From Mansonella perstans (Eukaryota; Nematoda; Chromadorea; Rhabditida; Onchocercidae): a stretch of 64,000 nt of DNA. The notes beneath the pieces were generated by a model that saw only the letters and a list, made by a program, of their open reading frames with translations, was not told the DNA's origin and made no database searches. Position 1 is the first letter of the stretch. Each line of letters begins with the position of its first letter. The stretch lies in NCBI GenBank assembly GCA_037074765.1, contig JBAMDO010000111.1:62001-126000 (forward strand). Reading direction: 5' to 3'. The translations under genes and the position numbers were made by a program. Below, piece by piece: positions 31,401 to 44,600 of this stretch.

Positions 31401-34400
31401 ACGTTTAATAGAAAAGGGAAGGCCAAAATCTCAGAGGAGCAAAAAATAAAACATTTTTCCATCTCTCTTTCAGTCAGTCAAAAACGGGAAGATGGGTCGC
31501 TTTGTTTAACTTTTTCTCCTTACAGAGCAAGCTAAACGACATTTTGATTACAGTTTCAGATTAGAAGCAAATTTTACTGATTTGAATACTTTAGTAAAGA
31601 AATAATGCACAAACTTACTACAAAAGTTTATTCATTCTACTTCAGTATCACCATCTATTTCAATTATTACTGGTCCAAAAAAGTATTATTTTTGCTTAAG
31701 TTACGACAGGTGTTATTCAATAGCATGTTAGTAAGTGGTGTCTTGTTGTTTAAATTTATCCCGTGCTTTTCAAACAAATAGTTTATCGGTTGCTCGATTT
31801 TACTCCAAATAGAAAACATAATTTTTACCAGCGTATGAATCACTTTTATCGAATAGGTATGAAAATGTTTTCGTTTTTGTAAAATTTATTTAACCAAGGT
31901 ATTCGAAAATTTCATTTTTCACTTTTGTTAGAATGAGCAATCTTCTTTCCAAAAATCTAATTTTTTTAAGATCTTTTAAAATGTTGTCCATGATTATTCA
32001 ATCAGTTAAGCATACGAAGCTGATAATTTCATTTTAATTCATCTGAGTAATTCTATCTATCAGATATATCTTCTTGAGGTTCGAATGTCTTCATCCAAAA
32101 GATTTTTGATAAAAATTGAAAAATTTATCAGCCATAAAAGAAGCCACAAACTACTAAAACTTTCAATTCTCCTTTTAAATAAGGCGATACGTTTCTCAAT
32201 ATCTAAATTCGTTTGAAATTTTTCAATTTTTCGATTATTTTACAAAAATTAGTTGCTTTTATCAAGTCACTTATTGGTCTCTGGACAGAGATAACTATCA
32301 TAAAGAAAGTGAAAAAGGTACTACTTCTGATTGGAGTTAATTTGAACCGGGAAAATAGCTATTTTCGAGTCTTCAGACTTCGATAACTTATGCTAATTTG
32401 TTAGAACATCGTAATTTAATTTATTCTCGCAATTCAGAATAAAATAGAAATATAATGATATCATTTTACAGTAATCGTTACTTGATTGTTATTGCCATTA
32501 TCATTATTATTGTAATATTACTATATTACTATTATGTTATTATATTATTTTACTTTATTACGTCGTGAAAATGTTGATACCACAAGTAAAAACTATCACT
32601 CACTGTATTCGATAATAATTATTATTGGAAATGATAAATAATATTTGTTTTTCGTTTCTTTTATTTTTCTATCGCATAAGATTATCAAATAAAAATATTA
32701 ATTAATTGTATTTTTCATAATTTAACTCTTTATGATTAATTGTATTTGACTGTAATGAACTAAAGAGTTGCAAATATGCTACAATAATCGAGCGCAATCA
32801 CCTGCTGACAATTCCTAAATATTGTACATTTGGAAATGAAAATTGCTAAATCGAATTTGTCTGTTTTCTTCGATCTTCCATTTCTTAGGAATTCTTTCTT
32901 TTCATAATAATGACGGCATACAATTTACTAAAATTGCCAAAGAATAATTCTCGGTATAAATTATACTTCAAACACTCTTAACCGTCCCAGCATGCATAAC
33001 AGCTCAAAATTTTATTATCGAAAGTAAACAAAAGTACTCAAAGCGCACACAAATGACACTCACAATTAGGAATATAGCCACATTAAATTTCGCAGGATGG
33101 GCGTATATTGCTTGAGTTAGAAGCTGATAAAGGATGACAAAAGAACAGTGACTAGTTGATAACTAATGATAACTGGTAGTATTGTCAACTTTATTCAAAA
33201 TAGTATTGGGATCACGATTATGGCTGTAAGCATTTGTTGTGCTTGTGTAGATATCATTAATGATAAGATGATGCTTGTGACATCGGGAGAATGATACCGC
33301 TAAAAATGATAAGGCGTCTCACAGCACAGCATACAACAAACTTGTTACTTTTATTACTACTTTTACTACTATTGATAATTTCACTGCTGTTATTAGCTTT
33401 TAAATTACTGTTATTGGTATTGTTCAATGATACAATGGAATGGATCACTAGTTTCTTATAAGAAAACTCATGTTTTCATCACCTTTCTAGCATGAGAATC
33501 TGTGAATCGCCTGAATAACATCGATAATTCCAGGAAAAATCTGCTAAATATTTTGTAATAAATATTTCCTTCCTTGCATTTTCTAATCTGCATGTATTAT
33601 CAGTAGCATTTATTGCGTCTTTTTTTTTTTTGTAAAACGCCAAATTGGGAAAGGTCATTTCAAAAGATATTGAACATCCAAATAGAGCCAAATAGTTTTT
33701 GAGCAGTAGAAATGACAGGTAGCCTAAAAAAAAAATCTGAAGGTTAGACAGTTTTTTATTTCAAATCGAACATCTGTACACATGTCAATAGCCATGATAT
33801 ATTGGTAAAAGAGATAGTAGGAGCAAGAAGAGTGGTGTTGGGATGTGTAGAAAGGAAGATTAGGTGGTTATATTGGCAATAAATAAGCAAAGAGTGAAGC
33901 TAGAATGAACTAGATTGAACTAATCTTTAAGTCGATGTAAGAGAAGGTGGAAGGTAATTTAAAAAAGTAAATTTGTTTAGGAAGAAGAAGAAGAAAGTTT
34001 GATTTTTTAAAGAAAAGAAAAGAATTGATAGTGTATTGGACCGGGCTATAAAGTTTTCTTTTTGCTATTGATATAGCTATTTGGCCTAGATCTACTACAA
34101 CGCTTTAAACTCCTATAAGCATTAGGCCTAGGCCGTTTCCCTCCCCAAAAAAAAGGAATGCTTATTTCAAGGAAGAAGCAAGAAAGCATAGAGCCAAGTA
34201 CTTTACCCATTTTACTTTTGTGCAATCAATATGGCCATTGCAATTGAGGTTGGCACAACCCATACACTCTGACACAGATAGAACAGATAAAACGCATGCA
34301 TACATAAGTAAACAGACTTATGACTCAACTCGATCAGACCAATTCTACCAACCAAAAAATGCCTCAACTCATCGTCCTCCTTAGGGCCAATTTCTTCCTT

Positions 34401-34403
34401 TTA

Positions 34404-34500
34404 CTTCAAAATTCTTCATCTCCTCTTATCTTTCCTTTCCCTTTTTTTTTTTCCTTTTCCTTTTCCTTTTCATTCTCTCTTTCTTTTTCCTTCTTTTTTA
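34404..34500. repeat. Polypyrimidine tract with TTTTCC hexamers
   Basis: Almost pure C/T on the + strand, including four or more consecutive TTTTCC-like units near 34450-34475. It translates to a spurious Phe/Ser-rich peptide. Confidence 0.85.
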
Positions 34501-34781
34501 AAATTCTTCTTTTCAGTACTGTAGAGGCTAGCTATTTCTCTCTAAGTATCTACAAAAATAATAAACATTTAATTGCTTTAATTAATACCTAAAATTGAAT
34601 TCATATTATCTGTACAACTAATAGTTTATTATTTTTTAAATAATCCAAATCATCAGATATCATTTTTTTTTGTTAAATTATCATTATTCCTTATCAGCAA
34701 TTGGGCTCTGATTTTTTCACTTTTTAAAATTCATACAATCATTATCAGTAATCTAAAATCTTTCTCTTCTGAATAATACAC

Positions 34782-34796
34782 ATATATATATATATA
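34782..34796. repeat. (AT)n microsatellite
   Basis: Short uninterrupted AT dinucleotide run. Confidence 0.85.
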
Positions 34797-34980
34797 AAAC
34801 ATTTTATTTTATTTATTCCATTGAATTTTTTATTTTTGATTTGTTAATTTCTTAAATCATTTATCTATATTTGGCTCTTTTTTTTAACTCTCTGTGCATT
34901 AGAAATAAGCTAATTTGTAAAATATGCATGATTACATGGAAGTTATACGGTATCAAAAGAAGTGTTAAAATGGAGGAAAG

Positions 34981-35119
34981 GTATGTGTGTGTGTGTGTCT
35001 GTGTCTGTGTATGTGTGTGTGTGTATGTGTGTGTATATGTATGTGTGTGTATGTGTATGTGTGTGTATGTGTGTGTAGGTATGTGTGTGTATGTGTATGT
35101 GTTTATATATGCGTGTATG
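34981..35119. repeat. Interrupted (TG)n / TATG microsatellite
   Basis: About 140 nt of TG repeats broken by regular TA and TC variants. Both strands stay open through it and give artefactual Cys-Val or Thr-His peptides. Confidence 0.95.
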
Positions 35120-35697
35120 CATTTGTGAAGTATTAAGTAAGTAATTTGTGTTGAAAGCATTTTAATTTCGAAAGGTAAGAAGAAGCTCTTTGGGTCCTAA
35201 TCAAAGTGTAGTCATCACTCTGCGCTTTCTTTTAAACCATTGCAACCCTTCAACTACTACTACTCTTCACGACAACCAAACGATGCATTTGCTTCATCGT
35301 CCTTTTTATTTTTCTTCTATCCTTATATTTACTTCCAGGCTTTTCATATTCAATATATTGCTTCTTTGCACCCTCCTAAATAAATCACTTAAAATCGCCA
35401 TTGGTCAGTTATCTTTTATCCTGAATGTTTCTTTTGTTTATTTAAGCAAAAAAATTTTTTTAAAAATTATAAAGCACATTTGCATTGATACAAAAAAAAT
35501 TACTAGCAATAAAGCAAGTAGTAATCATATTTAACAATTTATAAAATTTGTGTTAAAAATGCTAACATGATGGACAATAAAGAGAACTTGTCAATTTTAT
35601 GACGCAGTTTAATTTTCAAATTATTCAAGTACAAGTTTTCCACAACCAAACATTATTCATAATTTATTACGTAAGCATGTAAGTATGTACTTATGCG

Positions 35698-35715
35698 TAA
35701 ATATATATATATATA
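35698..35715. repeat. (AT)n microsatellite
   Basis: Uninterrupted AT dinucleotide run of about 17 nt. Confidence 0.85.
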
Positions 35716-38700
35716 CTTCTTGTTCCTCTATTTGAAATTAAAATTTTTCTCTGAAACTTTTTCTATTTCTCACGCTACATTTCACTAAAGTACAGTTATA
35801 TAATTTTATTCCATCCACTAATTTAAATAAACAGATTTATTTTTTTATCTTGTAGAAAGTGGTTTATTATTTTAACCTATGTGCTATATAAGTAAGTTTT
35901 TTGGTAAATATTTAAATTTAGATTAATTTTTCAATTGATCTTTGATCATTTAACATCAATTTACTCAAAGTAATCAACTTATAACTTTGATTATATGGCA
36001 TATGACATTTGTTTCGAAATGATATAAATTTGGATGTTTATTTTTTTTGATTGTAATAAATTATAAATTGTAATATTGCTGTACACAAATCTATCATTGT
36101 AAGTGTATCAGCAAAAATAGCATTTCGAAACCGCAACAATAATAGTAATAGAAAAAGTAGTACAGGTAGTAATGAAAATTATAGAAAAGTCGGCAATGGA
36201 AACAATGGAATTTGAAATGCTCCCGCGATTGTCATCAATGTATAGCGGATTATTATTTTCAAAAGAATTGCAAAATGTATAACTAAAACGAGAAATGATA
36301 AAGTTTTGTAATCTGATTTTCACAAATTTCATTTGTTAGTCCCAACCAGCAATAGTATTTGTATTACATTATCACTTGCCTAGCTCTTTTGTAATAATAG
36401 TTATTATATAGCAGGTAATAATCACTATGAGATATTTAATTAAACACTGGTATTTTATGGTTTCAAAAATCTTTTTCCAAAACATTTGAAGGATCGTTTG
36501 TTTCTGTTAATAAAAACTTATTATCATTTAATAATCGCATTATGTATGATAGTAATAGCTGAGATAAATATTATTATGTAATTCAACTGTAAGAGCAGTA
36601 AAATATTCTACAACTTATATTTTCAATTATATAGTAAGTTAAAATTATCGATGAAGTAAATAGCGTTAGCGGATGATAGCAGTTTGTTATTTTATTTGCA
36701 TATTTCATGAACCGATCTATTGAGCTCTCCAAATATGAATTCGAGATAGGATTTTCTGCTCAAATCAGACAAAAGAAAATGAAAATTTTTGAGACTTAAA
36801 GAATTTCAAAGAAAATTTGAGTAATTTGAGTGTACAAATATGAAAGGGTTATTTCTTAGTGTTTTTTGTAGCGCGGCACTTTTTATATGAATTGATAGCA
36901 TTATGTGAAAACTTGATTTTCACATGGATTTACAGCCATGTACACCTGAGAGATGTTTTGGAAAAAAAAAACATTTCTTTCGGATTATATTTTATTTCGA
37001 ATAAGACGTCATACTTTTAGGCTCAATAATTGTCTGTAAATTGTCTCTTACCTCAAGATTTGCATTTCTCAAAGAATTATGCTCAATCTTTTGATTCCTA
37101 ATGTTTATTACTAGTATTTATTCCTTTGGTAATTATTGTTGGTTCTTAATTTGTTCCATGATATACTCTAAAACTTCGAAACTTAACTATTCTTTTTTAC
37201 TGCTACTATTGCTATCGTTGTTATCTAATAGAAATTTAGGTAAAATTTAATCAAAATGAAAATTTAATTAAAACAAAATTGTAAACCAAAATTCGTAGTG
37301 GGAACGAGGAGAAAATAATAGTGTTAAAAAAACGTTTAAGACATTTTGCATGATCAATACTTATCCAATTTTCATATTTCGCTAAATAAACTTCTCTTTA
37401 AATTTTTTTTAATTAAAAACATATGATAAAGTTTTTTGAGATTCTGTAAAAATTAGCAAGAAGAAACCAAAAGTATTTGACTTCTTCTGTACTTTCTTTG
37501 GCATGTCTAAAATATTGGATACTGACGAAATTTTTAAGTCGCGTAATTTTCAAATAAATACATTTTTTGCCCAAAATTAGGTTTCACCAAATTGCATTAG
37601 GCATTCTTCCTACGTGATGTCATCAGATCCAACTAAATTTATGGTATTGGTTTATAGATCGTGCATTTATGTCCATGTTCTGATGCATACTTTGAATCTT
37701 TGATTTTCCGATTACTTCCAAACTTTTTCAAACATTCTCCGATTATTTAGATATTCTCCAATTATTTAAACTTTTAAACTTTTTGATGCCCACTTATTCT
37801 TTCATCTTCAAACTTCGTATTTTTGTTTTTTTTTCTTGAATCAAAAATCTGATTAGAATGCTACCAAAAATGGCGCGCGTCCTCTGGATAATATCAGATA
37901 ACTGCAGCTGATTAAACCACATTGCTGAAATTTCATCGTCATTTCCAAATGAATTTCTTGCTTGCGAAAAAAGTGTTTTTTGCTGAGATTTCAGCGGTTG
38001 CTGAGAGCAAAAAAATCACTCTTTAAAATATTATGGAAGTTAACTACATTAACTTAACACTTCGGCTCTGTTATCATTTGTTTAAAGTTAAAAAGTATTA
38101 CTTTATCGCATGCTGGAACGATACACTATAAAAATAATGCATGTGTAGATTTGGAGCATACAAGTGCTATGATACAGCATTGTAATGTGCTTGGAGTTAT
38201 CGTTTTGCTCAATTCAATAATTATGATTCAGTTCATTGTAGTGCCAAAAATTTCAAATCACCACATTTATAGCCATAATGCGGTAATATTGGCAATCTTC
38301 TTCTCTTAGGATGTTATGGTTAAATTTATACATCAGTAAATTATTCAAAATTTAAAGCAAAACCAAATTAGGCTGGTTTAACCGCCAATTTTTATTTGTC
38401 CAGTTCTTAACGTCTAAAAACAATTGTTCATTATCTTATTTCTAAACTAATACGGATTATATTTATTTATATATGTCGTACCTTTGATTGCTAAAGATTT
38501 GGTGATGAGCTCGCCAAGGGAGAGGGAGCTTATCTCTCTTCTAACTGTGTAATGTAACGTAACTGGGGTATTAGGCTGAGAGGGATGGAGTGATTAGTAA
38601 AACGGGTGAAGATATATCTGTTTTAAAGATTTTAAAGTTATGATAGGAAGCAAAACGGCAAGTTATAGTTTCTAGATCTAGAAAAGTTATAACTGCAACA

Positions 38701-39860
38701 TACATAGGCAGTGTAGAAGAATCTTGCACGATTTTAGTTTCTGAACTGACTTAAACTCTCGAACTTCTCTATTCAGGTTACGACCATCTAGCTGCCATGT
38801 CTAGGAGCTTATCATCTCTTTTAACTATTTTGCAAGCAAGCTAGCTTGAGGAGAAAGAAGAAGACGGAAATAGGAAGAACAGAAATGAAGAGAAAAGAAA
38901 GAAGTGAATTTAATTTTAGAAGTACGCTCCCGAATATATTATCTCACTTTTCACCCATTTTTCCTTTTTCCTATCCCTGAAGCCCTTGCCAGATGTTACA
39001 TTCAACACCTGTCGCATATAATTTTGTACCTATCTCAACTATCGAACTCCCAAAAGTTCTCGCTAAATCCAACTAATATATCCATAACATTATTGGTTTC
39101 CAATCTTTTAAGTGCCTATCTAACTTATATAAGACTGATCAGTCACACTTAAGTTCTTCGAACAGGGTGACGGTATCAATTCTGACATCAGTTATTCATA
39201 TCTCAACAAAACATGTAATGTATGAACAATTTTAATATAATATTTTGAATAACAGCAAAGATTTCAATGCTCACAATATACTTTCTTGAATATTTCCTGA
39301 AACCTTTAATTGGCCAAGGAATTGAGCGGTAAGAAAATTAACTTTTAAAAAATCACTTTGCACATATCACAGTGTTTCGATCATAAACATTCAAAGCTTC
39401 TAAAATATTCTTGAGATTACAGGTAAGCTTATTGATAGGATAATATTTTTCGTAGAGGAATAAATCGAGCTACCATAGTAATTGAAAAGTTTCTGGGAGG
39501 TAAAATGCGATCCCGATGACAATGCGCGACAATATGTTACTTTTATAGAACTTGAAAATTTTTTGCTCATTATCACAGGAAATCATTAATACTTTCCAAT
39601 ATTATTCGATATATCATCTGTTGATCTAATAAGCAAAAGCGACAATTTTTTTTAAAAATTTAAAAAACTCTACAGTTCTGGAATAATGTAATAGGCTTAT
39701 ATTTGGATGAATTGTAAAAATAATGAAATTTGCTTGAGCGTATATTTTTCTACTTCTCCATCCATATATTTGCCCCTTATACATTTAACTATCCTAAAAT
39801 TTTCTTCTATTTTTCTTCCATTTGTTTTTCTTCCATCTGTTTTCTTCCATGTGCAATATT

Positions 39861-40165
39861 ACTACAAAGGTATAGTATTGTCTGCAGTTATGAGCTCTTT
39901 CGGTTTATATTGTTTCAGCTGAATTTACTTATATGCGGACGCTTTCACTTCGACCTGTCCCACCGAAAATTCATTCATAGAAAAGTATACGAATTAGAGC
40001 ACAGTAGGAAGTATACGCTCAAGTATAAAACTTCACTTAACTGTCCTACGAAGGTATAATTATAGGCAGTCATGAGATTTTTCGTTTTATATTGTTTCAG
40101 CTGAATTTACTTATTTATGGACTCTTTCACTTCAACCTGTCCCACTAAAAATCCATTGTTCAGAT
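39861..40165 (+). repeat. Diverged tandem duplication, unit spacing about 182 bp
   Basis: The segment at 39861-39985 recurs at about 40045-40165. It shares a 30-nt block around TGTTTCAGCTGAATTTACTT (39911 and 40093) and then CTTTCACTTC and ACCTGTCCCAC. Substitutions and small gaps show it is old. A third CTGTCCCACC occurs at about 40328. No coding function is apparent. Confidence 0.85.
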
Positions 40166-40804
40166 TTCATTCGCTTTTTTTGTTGTTATTACCCAAACTC
40201 CTATGAATTTCTAACTTTTCGCAGTATCATCAACCCTACCCTCTCTTGTTACTGCAGCTCCTTTGTGCCATCTATTTATTCGTCCCTTTCATTTCGTAAA
40301 TTCATCTGTTTACAGTTCTCTTCGTCTGTCCCACCTTCCCATCCTCTATTCAATCAGCCAAAACTGTACACTCTTCGCACTACTGTGTGAAATCGGGACA
40401 GAGCGGTTTAAACTATAGATAACCTAACTAGCAGGGGAATAGGCCAGCTATTTCGCTCTTAAAGCAAAAGCATTTGGATGAGTATGTGCGATATGCTAGC
40501 TGTTTGAAGGTTCAATATTTAATCGCCTGAAAACTCAATGATTTCCAGTGGCCTAGATTAATTTATGAGAGGGAAGGGAAATGATAACTTATACCGAATT
40601 GTCTCAAGCCTTCTCAAATGCTTATTATCTATTGCGATACACTTAATGCATTGTCTATTTGATATTTATTTATCTACAAAGAGGAATGTTTCACTCTTTT
40701 TTAATTATTATCACGCAGTATCAGTGGCTTAAAAGTTGCCTTTGTCCTGTGACATCTCTTTTCAATTTCCTTTTGGCCAAATATATGTTGATTTCTTGTA
40801 TTAT

Positions 40805-40823
40805 AAAAAAAAAAAAAAAAAAA
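40805..40823. repeat. Poly(A) run
   Basis: Nineteen consecutive A. No retroposed coding sequence was recognised directly upstream, so this is probably a simple homopolymer. Confidence 0.9.
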
Positions 40824-41544
40824 TGAAATGGAAGGGATGAAAGAATTTCCACCTCATTTTTAATCTTTCATCTACTTTTTTCAAAATTTTCCTGCAATTC
40901 AAGCACACATTGCTTTTTGACCTACGTGCATGCACAATGTATTGCAAGCAGAATGTAGCATCTTTATCAATATTCCCTCGCTTTCTTCAATTTATTCAAT
41001 TCTATGAAATCAAATAAGTGTTTTTTTTTGGTCAAATTGTGCACCATACAGTTCATTTTATAGGAATAATACTGAGACCGTTCTGATAGCTAACTTGAAA
41101 TGCATGTGAAGAGAAAGCAGAAGCAAGAGAAGATGGCATGATGAAGCCATAAAACAGACGGAAAAATGCTTTTCAATTTCAATTTCATTCGTGTACTACT
41201 AACAAAACGAAGTATTACTGTTATAACCATTCATCATTCTCGATTGCAGCACTCATTTAATATTCAAACAACCGAAGGGAAACATTTTTCCATTTCATTT
41301 AGATATTATTTTACTTTTTCATTCTTGAAAAATGCCAGTACAAGAGATTGTTTATTTCAGTACTTTACTTTTTTTAGAAACTTATTTTCCTTTAATTTTC
41401 GCATAAAAGTTGATTGTATATTTATTATTTCAAATGTTTTAAAAAAATTAATTTGAAATAAGTTTGAAATAAGAATATCAAATAAAACTTTGTTCTTTGC
41501 TAGAAACAATAGCATGGCATAATTTACGTATTGTATTGTTACAG

Positions 41545-41624
41545 ATCATTAGACATGGCAGATAAATTTGATGCTGCTAATGCTGTTTATTATTCTTCTA
41601 GAATTAAAGGAGTTGTCCTGGAAG
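41545..41624 (+). other. Candidate distal first exon (23 codons)
   Basis: A strong acceptor (TTGTTACAG) ends at 41544. Ten bases later an ATG at 41555 opens MADKFDAANAVYYSSRIKGV and three more codons, ending in phase 1 at GAAG|GTGAGA. The layout is that of a trans-spliced first coding exon. The phase suits exon 4 (54641) or exon 8 (56175) of the BED/hAT gene, which would bypass its usual start. I do not recognise the peptide; it could belong to an unseen gene or be chance. Confidence 0.35.
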
Positions 41625-44600
41625 GTGAGAAAAAATCAATGAGAAGCATGAAACTATCACACAAACAAATAGGTTTTCACTAGCATTTATTTTGAATAAT
41701 TTAAGAAATTTCGAAGGAAATTTTTTCCATCAAAGTTACTATTTGAACAAACTAATTACCGTATCTCATCTTTTTTACCCTTTTCTTACTCTTCTATCTG
41801 TTTAACTTTTCTTATTTAACCATACATCTTTTGAAAGAAATAATTTTTTCGCAATTCTCCAAATAAACTTTTTTATATACCGAATTTTTTTCAAAAGCGG
41901 ATTATAATTAAATCGAGTATCCACATTTGTAAATATCTCGTTGATGTATTAGGCCGCAGTAATTCATCTCTTTGAAAAGCTATATTGATGCGTGGTACTT
42001 GTGAAATGTCTACTTTTGAAAATTCAGCAACTAAATAAAATTGTCATTGCCTCCTTTCATTCCTGTCTGCATTCCCATTTTCATTACTTCTGCTCAACAA
42101 TTATTCATTTTGTATCAGAATCAAACAGTGTTGTACCGTCATTTATTACCCTTCATTTCACCTTTAATTTCTTCTTAATAATTTAGCCTCGATAAAAGTT
42201 TCAGTCCATTAAAAATATAAAAATTCAGTTTCAATTTCGTTTTTTTTGTTTTGTTTTATTCCGTCCCAGTTCTGTTAATTTTACTGTACCACTACTTTAC
42301 CACTGCTTGAGCGCATATTTTATTTATAATATAGAATTGATTTCTTGACACATTAAAGTCGTTAGTCAACTACTGAATCGAATCATTCTCAAAGTTGCTT
42401 AAATTGCTAATAATTCTAATCGGATTTGTTCATTGAAATGAAGCAATTTTCCTGGCTTTCGCCATTTTTTCATCTTACGTTTATCGGATAAATTGTCCAA
42501 TTAATGCTTCTTTCAATCAACGACAAAGTTTTATTGGCACAGAATTTTGAAAACATTGAAAGCGTTTACAGAGATGCGCCTTGTACCAAATAACTGGCGC
42601 TTTACGGCAACAAAGTGTTCCTTTTAAGAACTGTTCCACTTAATCTTTCAATGTAAAAATGATACTTGTAAGTTGTGAATACTACCTTCCATCAACGCAC
42701 AATACGTATGCTTACTGTCGTCCATCTTTCAATTTTCACTTTCGCTTATTTTTCATTTACTTATTCGTTTCCAAATGCACCATCAATGTCTTAAATTATT
42801 TGGAGCAATTCACGCTATACTTTCTATAGAAATGGTCAGCTCTATAGGATATGATATGCTTATCGATCAACTTAAATTCTACCTTTTTACTGCTTTTTAA
42901 ATCAAAATCCAAACAGCTCATAAATTTGAAATCAATCACAATTCAGTTATTGTAATGAGTTGACATTTATTGTAAATGACATTTCAATAATGAACTGGCA
43001 GCCGTTCCTTGTTATCGTTCACTTATAAAAGTTTTCTTTTAAGTAAAATTGAACGAATCGTTTTTCTCTAGGAATGTCGAAATTATGTACTATTTTTAAA
43101 AATAAAATTTATTATTCACTTTTTTTACGAAATTTTTTTTTTTACTGCTTTTTCAAGTCCAGCAGATTTTTTATTACAGTTTTATAAAATTATAATTCAT
43201 AGATATGAATTGTATTGTAGTAAATCATATTAGATTAGCAAATACTTTTAATTTTTTCTCAAAGACGTAAGCTTTTTATCAGTCTGGAAAGAGTAGTATG
43301 TATGTTCATCGTAATCTATCCACTTCTCCTATTTTTCCTTGTTTTTTAGTTTTAGTTGTACTATGTACAAAACTTTCCTTTACTGGTTCACTAAGTAATA
43401 TAGCACTAAGAAGGATCTTTTTGTGTAAAATGATCTCTGACAGTTGACTGTAAGTCACAATATATCCTAGAAGAATTAATTTGAAACACAGAATAGCAGT
43501 CAGGGTAAACTAAAATTTTACGAGGTATACCTTACATTCCAGCAAAATGCATTGGGAGAAAGCTATATTAGTACCAATAAAACAACAAAAAAAAAAACAG
43601 CATCATTATAGCACTATCAAAAAAAACTTCATAAGCATAGGACAGTCACAAACAAAAACCACAGAAAATTCCATAAACAAAACCAAGCCTTAAAATATGA
43701 TGAAAATGCGCACTGAATAATGTGTCATGTAAAACTAGATCTAGTCTAGCCACACTCAAAATAATCCTACTTAAACCTTCTGCTGAGAAATATTTTAGAC
43801 AACACTAGTAGTGAATTTTTTATGAATACTTTTCATATGTTGAAAGAATGAGAGTTATGTGTAGTGAATTCAACACTTTTTAATGACAGCGTAGATCTTC
43901 CTTTGCTTAAAAATGAACGAATAGGCGAATAAGTGGATACATTGCCAATATAGCTACGCAAATAAATATAATACGTAAATTATGATCAATTTATAAAATA
44001 TTGATTTACAATATATTCGAAAAAGATCTGATAATGTGTGAGATAATAATTATCGTTTTAAAATATCTCCCTTCTTTCTTTTTGTAATTTCTTTCAACTC
44101 TCCGCTCTATCTTCGTCATGAATGAAGTCATAAACTAACTGACGATAGTCGATTCTATGATACTTGATGGAAATAACTTTTGAAATTTCCTACTGAAGCA
44201 TATCATCTCCTTTTGCAATGTTCTCTATGTTGCTAAACTACTGAATAAGTTGCTAACGGATGTTTCTTTATTCTTTCTATAAAAAGATAGACTAATTTAT
44301 ATGCCATCACTAACAGGTGGTTTCAATTGATAGCAGTTCCTTGCTTGCAATAGGTAATTTAAAAATTTAATTTGTTAATTGTCTATCAATACTTTCAATT
44401 AATAAATGAAAAATCCAAAAATGATCGTCACAAAATTAGCGGTCTGTAAACTTTATATTGCATTGGATGTTCGTTTCTTTCTGTCAAATACTTTGATATT
44501 AGAAACTCAATGACTAAAGCGCCTTGAATTTCCTTTCAAAAGGTATTTTAGCTTTTCATTATTTTTTGATTCAATATTTTGTTTATTTTTCTGATCAAAT

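Noticed and set aside
34861..35160. Overlapping open frames on both strands across the TG repeat
   Set aside because: They are translations of a dinucleotide microsatellite (Cys-Val and Thr-His runs).
38706..38725. AGGCAGTGT, resembling the start of miR-34
   Set aside because: Identity ends after nine bases and no precursor hairpin is visible.
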